Positions 5,962 through 10,951 of a DNA stretch of 10,951 nucleotides are shown piece after piece. The stretch comes from JAXDLH01 sp034666705 (GTDB lineage: Bacteria > Chloroflexota > UBA6077 > SHYK01). The stretch's first letter is position 1; every line of letters begins with the position of its first letter. The stretch lies in NCBI GenBank assembly GCA_034666705.1, contig JAXDLH010000068.1:1-10951 (forward strand), in the 5' to 3' direction. Both the position numbers and the translations under genes were made by a program. The notes beneath the pieces are model-generated. The model searched no databases, had not been told where the DNA came from, and worked only from the letters and a program-made list of their open reading frames with translations.

Positions 5962-8352
5962 ATGACCGAATGGGTCTATCACCCACACTGGCGTCATCCT
6001 ATGGCAATCCTGCACGCATTCGTCTCCTATCGTGCCTCACGCGTCCTCGGCTCGCGGCGGTTCTCCGCGTTGCTTGGCGGCCTCCTGGCCGTGCTCGCCG
6101 CCGTCCTGGCACAGGTCGCACCGCTCGCGATCGCGCCGCCGATTGGCGCTCGCATCCAGGCGGGGCTGCCGGTACTGACCGGCCCGCCAGCGGCGCAAGC
6201 CCAGGAAACCCCCGCCACGCTCCTGGCTCGCGCCGACCAGCGCATGACCGAGGGGGGCTACGATGTCGCCGCGGCGCTGTACGTCAGTGCCTTGCAAGCG
6301 GAGGCGCCGGATCCGGTGGACGTTGCTATGCGAGCCGCAAGCGCCTACCTCGCCGCAGGCCGCTGGCAGGAGGCCACAGACCTTGCTTCCGGGGCCGTTC
6401 GCCAGGATCCGACCGCCAGCGACGCGTACATCATCTACGCCCAGGCTGCCGCTCAGCTTGGCAACACGGATGAGGCCGTCGACGCGTTGAACACGAGCGT
6501 GGCGCTCAATCCGGCTGGCGGCTATGCGGCATTTCGCGCGGCTGAGATCCGTGCCCAGCAAGGCAACGCTGCGGCGGCCGAGCATTTGTATGACCAGGCC
6601 GTAGCCCTGGGTCTTACACCCGAGTGGGCCACGGTCGCGGAGCGTCGCGCCGCCCAGCTCGCGCTCACTGCCGGTGATCCGGCCAGGGCCGTCGCTTGGC
6701 TGGAGCGCGCCTCGCGGTCGGCCGCCCTCGTCGAGGCGGCGAATGGCCCGGTCTGGTTCGACGGAGCGCTCGTGCGGAATGCCATGGAGGCTCGCCGGCC
6801 CGCCGTGCTGCTCGAGCTGGCCTCCGCGTACCGTGCGGCCGGGCGGGAGGACGCGCGGGCGAGCACGCTGGTCGGCATCGTGCACGATTATCCGCAGTCG
6901 AGCGAGGGGCAGACCGCGCTTTCGCGCCTCGAAGCGTCAGGGGACGCTGATCTGCTCGATGCCTATAGTCGCGGTCTCGCGCTGTACCGCGCCAGCCGTT
7001 TCGCGGCTGCCCAGGCGCTCCTCGACAACTTCGCGGCCGCGAACCCAGCCGATGCCGCTGCGCCCACTGCGCTCTATTATTCGGCGCTTGCCGAGCGTGA
7101 CGGCGGGGAACGCGCCGCGGCTGCCGTTGACCTCGTCGCCATGGCAGCGCAGTATCCGGCGAGCCGCCTTGCGCCGGAGGCACTCTCGATTGCCGCGCGC
7201 ATCCACGAGGCAGATGACGGGCCGGTTGCCTCAATCCCATCGTATGTTGCGATTGCGACCGCGTACCCGAACACCGATGCGGCCGGCCGCGCCCTGCTCC
7301 ACGTGGCCGCGATCAGCTACAACGCAGGTGACGCGCCGCGGGCCATGGTTGTCTGGCGCGATCTCGGAGATAGCAGTGTCAGTGCGCAGATCCGGGCGCA
7401 GGCGCTCTACCAGTACGGCCGCACGGCTGCCGAACTCGGCGACGTTCGTGGCGGTCGCCCCGCCTTGCAACAAGCCGCACAGCTTGCGCCGCTCACGTTC
7501 GAGGGCTTGCGTGCGGCGGACCTGGTGGAGGGCGGCCCCGGCGCCGACCCGTATCGCGGCCGGCTGACGAGCCAGCTAGCGGGCCAGGATCGCGCCCAGG
7601 ACGACGCGGCGTGTGGCACCTGGCTCGACGACTGGACCAATCCGGGCGACGCCGCGTCCGCGATGCCCACGCTCGCGTTAGCCGACCGCTTGCTTCTCGT
7701 CGGTATGCCGGATGCCGCCGTTGCGGAGACCATGGCGGCGATCCGCACGGCCTCGAGCCCTCGGGCGCTGTACGCGCTGGGCGCTGGCCTGCGCGATCGT
7801 GGCCTGTATGCCGAGTCAATCGCGGCCGGGCAGCGGCTTCTCGCGATGGCTCAGGGTGGCTCATCTGGCGCAGCCCCCGATTGTGTGCAGCGGCTCATCT
7901 ACCCGCTCGCCTATGCGGATCTCGTGCAGCGTGCGGCAGCGCGCGAGGGGCTCGATCCATACGTCGTGCTGGCGCTCTTCCGCCAGGAGAGTTGGTTCAG
8001 TCCGTGGGCGCGGTCCAGCGCCGACGCGCGCGGGCTGGCGCAGATACTCCCCGCTACGGCCCGCGACGTTGCCCGGGCGCTTGGCGACGCGGCGCCCAGT
8101 ACCGCCGACCTTTACCGACCCGAGATCGGCATTCGGCTGGGGGCCTGGTACCTCGGCGACCTGCAACGCACGTTCGGGGGCCGGCCCCTGATCGCGACGG
8201 CGGGCTACAACGCCGGTGGCGGCAACGCCACCCGCTGGGCGCGGGTGGCGGACCCCGACGACTTCGTGGAGCGGATCGATTTCACGGAGACGTCTGGCTA
8301 CGTCCGCTCCGTCTACGAGCAGTACATGCGCTATCGCGCGCTGTACGGATAA
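5962..8352 (+). CDS. Exported TPR-containing Slt-type lytic transglycosylase
   Basis: Lytic transglycosylases cleave the MurNAc-GlcNAc bond of peptidoglycan, forming 1,6-anhydroMurNAc. The 796-residue product has an N-terminal signal segment (about 31-58, ALLGGLLAVLAAVLAQVAP) and a possible signal-peptidase site at AQA-QE (78-82). Residues about 85-220 and 330-500 are Ala-rich helical TPR-like repeats with patterns such as A..YL..GRW.EA and A.A..QLGNTDEAVDAL. The C-terminal SLT domain (about 650-790) has FRQES with catalytic Glu676, ADARGLAQILPATA (Gln694), ATAGYNAGGG (746-754) and the final ETSGYVRSVYEQY. The layout resembles Slt70. A start at ATG 6001 (783 residues) is also possible and would give a shorter n-region; neither ATG has a ribosome site. 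It ends 63 bases from the convergent PIG-L gene; that gap shows no clear terminator. Confidence 0.9.
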   Translation: MTEWVYHPHWRHPMAILHAFVSYRASRVLGSRRFSALLGGLLAVLAAVLAQVAPLAIAPPIGARIQAGLPVLTGPPAAQAQETPATLLARADQRMTEGGYDVAAALYVSALQAEAPDPVDVAMRAASAYLAAGRWQEATDLASGAVRQDPTASDAYIIYAQAAAQLGNTDEAVDALNTSVALNPAGGYAAFRAAEIRAQQGNAAAAEHLYDQAVALGLTPEWATVAERRAAQLALTAGDPARAVAWLERASRSAALVEAANGPVWFDGALVRNAMEARRPAVLLELASAYRAAGREDARASTLVGIVHDYPQSSEGQTALSRLEASGDADLLDAYSRGLALYRASRFAAAQALLDNFAAANPADAAAPTALYYSALAERDGGERAAAAVDLVAMAAQYPASRLAPEALSIAARIHEADDGPVASIPSYVAIATAYPNTDAAGRALLHVAAISYNAGDAPRAMVVWRDLGDSSVSAQIRAQALYQYGRTAAELGDVRGGRPALQQAAQLAPLTFEGLRAADLVEGGPGADPYRGRLTSQLAGQDRAQDDAACGTWLDDWTNPGDAASAMPTLALADRLLLVGMPDAAVAETMAAIRTASSPRALYALGAGLRDRGLYAESIAAGQRLLAMAQGGSSGAAPDCVQRLIYPLAYADLVQRAAAREGLDPYVVLALFRQESWFSPWARSSADARGLAQILPATARDVARALGDAAPSTADLYRPEIGIRLGAWYLGDLQRTFGGRPLIATAGYNAGGGNATRWARVADPDDFVERIDFTETSGYVRSVYEQYMRYRALYG

Positions 8353-8415
8353 GGGCGCCAGCCAATCCCATAGACACGGGCTTGATGAGACGCGCTCGAT
8401 CCATTGGTCAACGAC

Positions 8416-9180
8416 CTATGCTCCGTGCGGCGTCTCGCCAGGGGGTGGAGTCGCAGGGCCGCGGCGCAGACTCACGTGGGCGAAGGCCTCGGCGAACGCC
8501 ATGCCGTGCTCCTCGCCGGCCCGCTTGAGCCGCTCGCGGGCGAATTGCCCCACCCGCTCCGGCTCGGAGAACTGGCTCTTGTGCTCGCGGAGCGCCTCGA
8601 GCTTGCAGTCGACGTAGTCGGTCACGTCTTCCCAGTGGTTCGGCGGGTTGGCGCCCCAGAGAAACATGTCCCAGACGGTGTGCGGCTCCAACCCCTCGGC
8701 GATCTGCTCCGGATACTGATGCCGTCCCCGAGAGAACGGGTACACGGCGTCGACCGTGGCCTCGCCGATCGCTCGGTGATCGGCGTGGTTGATCCCACCC
8801 ATCGGGCTGATGTGGATGCGCGGGTCGTGGGTAATCACCACGTCCGGCTTCCACTTCCGGATGTAGCGCACGACGTCCCCACGCAGGTCAATGCTGTAGA
8901 TGAGCTCGCCATCCCGTCGGGGCAGGATCACGAGCTCCTTTACGCCGAGCACGTCCGCGGCCGCCTTCGCCTCGCGCGCGCGGATGGCTGCGAGCTCCTC
9001 AGGCGTGGTCTTTGCCTCGTCGTCGCCTTTGTCGCCGTTCGTGGCGATCAAGAAGTACGCTTCCGCGCCCTGCCGCACCCATTTGGCCACGGTTCCACCC
9101 GCGCCGAACTCGGCATCGTCGGGATGGGCCGCGACGACCATAACGCGTTGTGGGACGGGAAAGGCCAGCTCCTCAGTCAT
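8416..9180 (-). CDS. PIG-L family (LmbE-like) N-acetylsugar deacetylase
   Basis: PIG-L proteins are zinc hydrolases that remove acetyl groups from GlcNAc-type sugars, as in GPI anchors, mycothiol and bacillithiol synthesis. The 254-residue product shows the N-terminal AAHPDDAEFGAGGT motif (His19, Asp21, Asp22) and GINHADHRAIG (129-139, with His132 and His135), together forming the expected metal site. ATNGDKGDD (46-54) and RREGEL-like RRDGELIY (88-95) also fit. The protein is predicted to be cytoplasmic. It is the third gene of the pterin-related operon, starting nine bases after the PTPS homologue; its ribosome site is weak. The substrate cannot be read from the sequence. MshB- and BshB-type roles are alternatives, but no other thiol-synthesis genes are near. 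Confidence 0.9.
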   Translation of the reverse strand: MTEELAFPVPQRVMVVAAHPDDAEFGAGGTVAKWVRQGAEAYFLIATNGDKGDDEAKTTPEELAAIRAREAKAAADVLGVKELVILPRRDGELIYSIDLRGDVVRYIRKWKPDVVITHDPRIHISPMGGINHADHRAIGEATVDAVYPFSRGRHQYPEQIAEGLEPHTVWDMFLWGANPPNHWEDVTDYVDCKLEALREHKSQFSEPERVGQFARERLKRAGEEHGMAFAEAFAHVSLRRGPATPPPGETPHGA

Positions 9181-9189
9181 GCATCTATC

Positions 9190-9663
9190 TCACTTTCTGT
9201 TCGGCGAGCGGCTCGCCGTGGTCTCGACCGTCGCGGCGGCGTGGCCGTCGGGTGCAGCCTGTACAGGTAGATACGTTGCGTAAGAGGTCGGTGATTCCCA
9301 GAAGCGGACGCACGAGACCGGATACCCGTGCTCGACCGCGACGTCGCAGATGAGCCGCGCCAGGCTCTCGGCCGTCGGGTTGTGCTCCATGACGTAGACA
9401 GGCTCATGCATTCCTTGCAGCACGGGGAGCAGCGGGTCGTCGTGGCGCAGGATCATCTGATGGTCGATGTTTTCGTCGACCCACCGCTGCACCGTGTGCT
9501 TGATGTCCGTGAAGTCGATCGCCATGTCCGCGGCGTCGAGTATCTCGGAGCTGAGCTCGATCTCTACGCGTCCATTGTGGCCGTGGGGGTGGGCGCACTT
9601 GCCGTTGTAGTTCAGCAGCCGGTGGCCGTAGGCAAAGTTGATCTCAGTGGTCACCCGATACAT
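9190..9663 (-). CDS. 6-pyruvoyl/6-carboxy-tetrahydropterin synthase family protein
   Basis: Family members convert 7,8-dihydroneopterin triphosphate to 6-pyruvoyl-tetrahydropterin (PTPS) or 6-carboxy-tetrahydropterin (QueD). The 157-residue product has FAYGHRL (His14) and KCAHPHGHNG (Cys23, His27, His29): three Zn ligands plus the catalytic Cys in a CxxxHGH motif. IDFTDIK follows, then NIDHQMIL (Asp67-His68, rest of the catalytic triad) and VRFWESPTSYATY with the pterin-binding Glu. The last 25 residues are a variable tail. AGGAG lies five bases before ATG 9663. It sits 11 bases after the reductase gene. No queC, queE, queF or folE is present. The neighbour is a pteridine-reductase-like SDR, so a tetrahydropterin role is favoured over queuosine, though QueD activity is not excluded. 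Confidence 0.88.
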   Translation of the reverse strand: MYRVTTEINFAYGHRLLNYNGKCAHPHGHNGRVEIELSSEILDAADMAIDFTDIKHTVQRWVDENIDHQMILRHDDPLLPVLQGMHEPVYVMEHNPTAESLARLICDVAVEHGYPVSCVRFWESPTSYATYLPVQAAPDGHAAATVETTASRSPNRK

Positions 9664-9674
9664 CGTATCTCCTG

Positions 9675-10409
9675 TCAGGCGACCAGCCGCCCGCCGTCGA
9701 CGGGCAGGATGACCCCGGTAATGAAGTCGGACCCTTCGATGAGGAACGCTACGGAGCGTGCGATGTCCATTGACGAGCCCCAGTGACCGACGAGGGTGCC
9801 CGCCCGGGCCTCCTCGACCTCCTCCGGCGGAAGGTCGAGCGGTGGGGCGATCGGGCCCGGCGCGATCGCGTTTACGCGCACGTGCGGCGCGAGCTCCTTA
9901 GCAAATGCCATCGTCATGGTCACGATGCCGCCCTTGGCAGTCAGGTAGGGGAGATAGTCCACGTAGGGGCGGTAGACGGCCCAATCAGAGAGGTTGACGA
10001 TAGCGCCGGAGCCCTGGGCGAACATTGCGCGGCCGAACTCCAAGCTGCAGAGGAACGGACCTTTGAGGTTCACGGCGATCGATTCGTCCCACTGCGCCTC
10101 GGTGAGGGTCGCGAGCGGCGTGCGCGGGTAGATCGATGCGTTGTTGACCAATACGTCGACCGCTCCGAAGGTGGCCTTGGCCTCGGCGTGGATGCGCGCC
10201 ACGTCCGCCGCAATGCTGACGTCACCCTGGATCGCGAGCGCCTGGACCCCCATCTTGGAGATCTCTTCCACGAGCAGGGATGCTGGCCCGGCCGACGTCC
10301 GGTAATTGATCACGATATTGGCGCCACGGCGCGCGAGCTCGAGGCAGGTCTGACGCCCGACGCGCACGGCGCTGCCCGTTACGAGGGCCGTTCTTCCGGC
10401 AAGCTCCAC
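9675..10409 (-). CDS. SDR-family reductase with pteridine reductase (PTR1/FolM-like) active site
   Basis: This is a short-chain dehydrogenase, 244 residues from GTG 10409, which follows GGGAGG by seven bases. An ATG at 10505 is also in frame, but its 32 extra residues would precede the Rossmann strand and overlap the divergent gene. VTGSAVRVG (10-18) is the nucleotide loop with the Arg of the TGxxxRxG variant used by PTR1-type NADPH enzymes. GDVS (62-65) and NNAS (89-92) are standard SDR motifs. The usual catalytic Ser is replaced by Asp142 (NLSDWAVYRP), with Tyr155 and Lys159 in YLTAK. Asp to Tyr is 13 residues, Asp to Lys 17, as in Leishmania PTR1 (Asp181, Tyr194, Lys198) and E. coli FolM. 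With the PTPS homologue downstream, a dihydropterin reductase role is likely. A generic SDR remains possible. Confidence 0.8.
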   Translation of the reverse strand: MELAGRTALVTGSAVRVGRQTCLELARRGANIVINYRTSAGPASLLVEEISKMGVQALAIQGDVSIAADVARIHAEAKATFGAVDVLVNNASIYPRTPLATLTEAQWDESIAVNLKGPFLCSLEFGRAMFAQGSGAIVNLSDWAVYRPYVDYLPYLTAKGGIVTMTMAFAKELAPHVRVNAIAPGPIAPPLDLPPEEVEEARAGTLVGHWGSSMDIARSVAFLIEGSDFITGVILPVDGGRLVA

Positions 10410-10416
10410 TTTTTCG

Positions 10417-10422
10417 CCTCCC
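10417..10422 (-). promoter_or_regulatory. Ribosome binding site that fixes the SDR start
   Basis: GGGAGG on the minus strand lies seven bases before GTG 10409, which begins directly ahead of the SDR Rossmann fold. No convincing -10/-35 pair for this operon was found in the 10410-10500 region. Confidence 0.7.
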
Positions 10423-10437
10423 TGGTCCCTGGGAGCT

Positions 10438-10951
10438 ATGTTGCATGATCCCAAGGCCGTGAGTAAAGTTCCCGACGATGCGGGTGAAATGCTGACGCGC
10501 GACAATCGCTGTGAGTGGGTCAGCGAGGGCGCCTGGTTCTGGCGACGCTGGTATTGCTGTCTCGGTGAGGCACGCGCGGCTCGGGGCCTGTCGAGCGGCG
10601 ACTATCGCGACCTGCTCGAGCAGCAGGAGTCGGAGCCCGTCGCCGTACTGGCGATGCCGCGTCGCACGTACTGGATGTTTCGGGGCGACTACTACCGCGA
10701 TGAGGACGGACTCGACGTCGCGGAGGTCCGCGCTCTTCTGCTCGATCGCATGCGGCGCCGGCAGCGGCAGATCGAGAACGCCATGGCGCGACTCGAGGCC
10801 GAGGAGGCCGTCATTGGCCCGGGGCGCGCTCCGATCCCCGAGGAGGTCCGCCTGGCCGTCTGGCGCCGCGACGGTGGCCGCTGTGTGCGGTGCGGCGGCC
10901 AGCGCAACCTGGAGTTCGACCATGTCATCCCGGTCTCGCTGGGTGGCAGCA
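10438..10951 (+). CDS. HNH endonuclease-domain protein, 3' end beyond the window
   Basis: The frame is open from ATG 10438 to the right edge (171 codons). Starts at GTG 10459 or ATG 10489 are equally possible; the last sits just before the apparent domain (MLTRDNRCEWVSEG), and TAAAGT (10464-10469) could serve as its -10 box. The N-terminal part is rich in Trp and Tyr (AWFWRRWYCC; TYWMFRGDYYRDEDGLD). A basic helical linker (LLLDRMRRRQRQIENAM, about 101-117) leads to an HNH domain: IPEEVRLAVWRRDGGRC, then Cys149 and Cys152 (CVRCGG), then FDHVIPVSLGG with Asp161-His162. The second Cys pair and final His/Asn lie off the edge. HNH domains of this type are ββα-metal nucleases. Target and role, such as restriction, phage or repair, cannot be told. 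It diverges from the pterin operon. Confidence 0.85.
   Translation, partial: MLHDPKAVSKVPDDAGEMLTRDNRCEWVSEGAWFWRRWYCCLGEARAARGLSSGDYRDLLEQQESEPVAVLAMPRRTYWMFRGDYYRDEDGLDVAEVRALLLDRMRRRQRQIENAMARLEAEEAVIGPGRAPIPEEVRLAVWRRDGGRCVRCGGQRNLEFDHVIPVSLGGS

Noticed and set aside
8353..8415. Bidirectional terminator between the convergent transglycosylase and PIG-L genes
   Set aside because: I looked for a stem-loop with T-tract on either strand and found none of useful length.
7611..8528. Plus-strand open frame of about 305 codons overlapping the transglycosylase catalytic domain
   Set aside because: It is an out-of-frame shadow across the SLT domain and the PIG-L 3' end, rich in Arg and Ala, with no motif or ribosome site.
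8404..9270. Plus-strand open frame of about 288 codons opposite the PIG-L gene
   Set aside because: The minus-strand frame has both PIG-L metal motifs; the plus frame has no recognisable domain.
10222..10923. Minus-strand open frame of about 233 codons opposite the HNH gene and the SDR start
   Set aside because: The plus frame encodes an intact HNH motif and the SDR reads in another frame, so this one is a shadow.
1..10951. CRISPR array, tRNA, rRNA, insertion sequence or prophage region
   Set aside because: No regularly spaced repeats, cloverleaf, conserved rRNA stretches, transposase or phage structural genes were seen by reading; a tRNAscan/Infernal run was not possible here.

Overview
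This is a GC-rich bacterial chromosomal window carrying about eleven genes. Long antisense open frames, GTG starts and tight operons fit a high-GC lineage. The mix of genes (a recF away from dnaA/dnaN, a MoaD-MoaE fusion, a DUF151 nuclease, an Slt-type transglycosylase with TPRs, a C-terminal-HNH protein) suggests Chloroflexota, perhaps a Thermomicrobia-like lineage. That placement is inference from gene types only. No rRNA, tRNA, CRISPR array or transposase was seen.

Left part (1-1316, minus strand): the first 61 codons of a gentisate 1,2-dioxygenase-like cupin run off the left edge. A lipoprotein N-acetylmuramoyl-L-alanine amidase follows; its perfect TATAAT box sits six bases before the chosen ATG, the geometry of a leaderless mRNA.

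Central plus-strand run (1374-8352): recF overlaps an RNase HI-like gene whose 3' end looks frameshifted exactly where the fourth catalytic Asp should be. A promoter region with nested inverted repeats follows, then a DUF151-type nuclease, a MoaD-MoaE fusion for molybdopterin synthase, a secreted HExxH metallopeptidase-like protein of unclear family (overlapping the moaDE stop), and a large exported TPR/Slt lytic transglycosylase with its own extended -10 promoter. The amidase, the metallopeptidase-like protein and the transglycosylase are all predicted to act at the cell envelope.

Right part (8416-10409, minus strand): a compact three-gene operon, transcribed from right to left as SDR reductase, 6-pyruvoyl/6-carboxy-tetrahydropterin synthase homologue, PIG-L deacetylase, with gaps of 11 and 9 bases. 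The SDR has the pteridine reductase (PTR1/FolM) active-site pattern: Asp replaces the usual Ser, with Tyr 13 residues and Lys 17 residues further on. Next to the PTPS homologue, this points to making or recycling a reduced pterin rather than queuosine. The PIG-L enzyme may act on an N-acetylsugar, possibly a pterin glycoside, but that is speculative.

Right edge (10438-10951, plus strand): a divergent gene for a protein with a Trp/Tyr-rich N-terminal domain, a basic helical linker and a C-terminal HNH nuclease domain, cut off inside the HNH motif.
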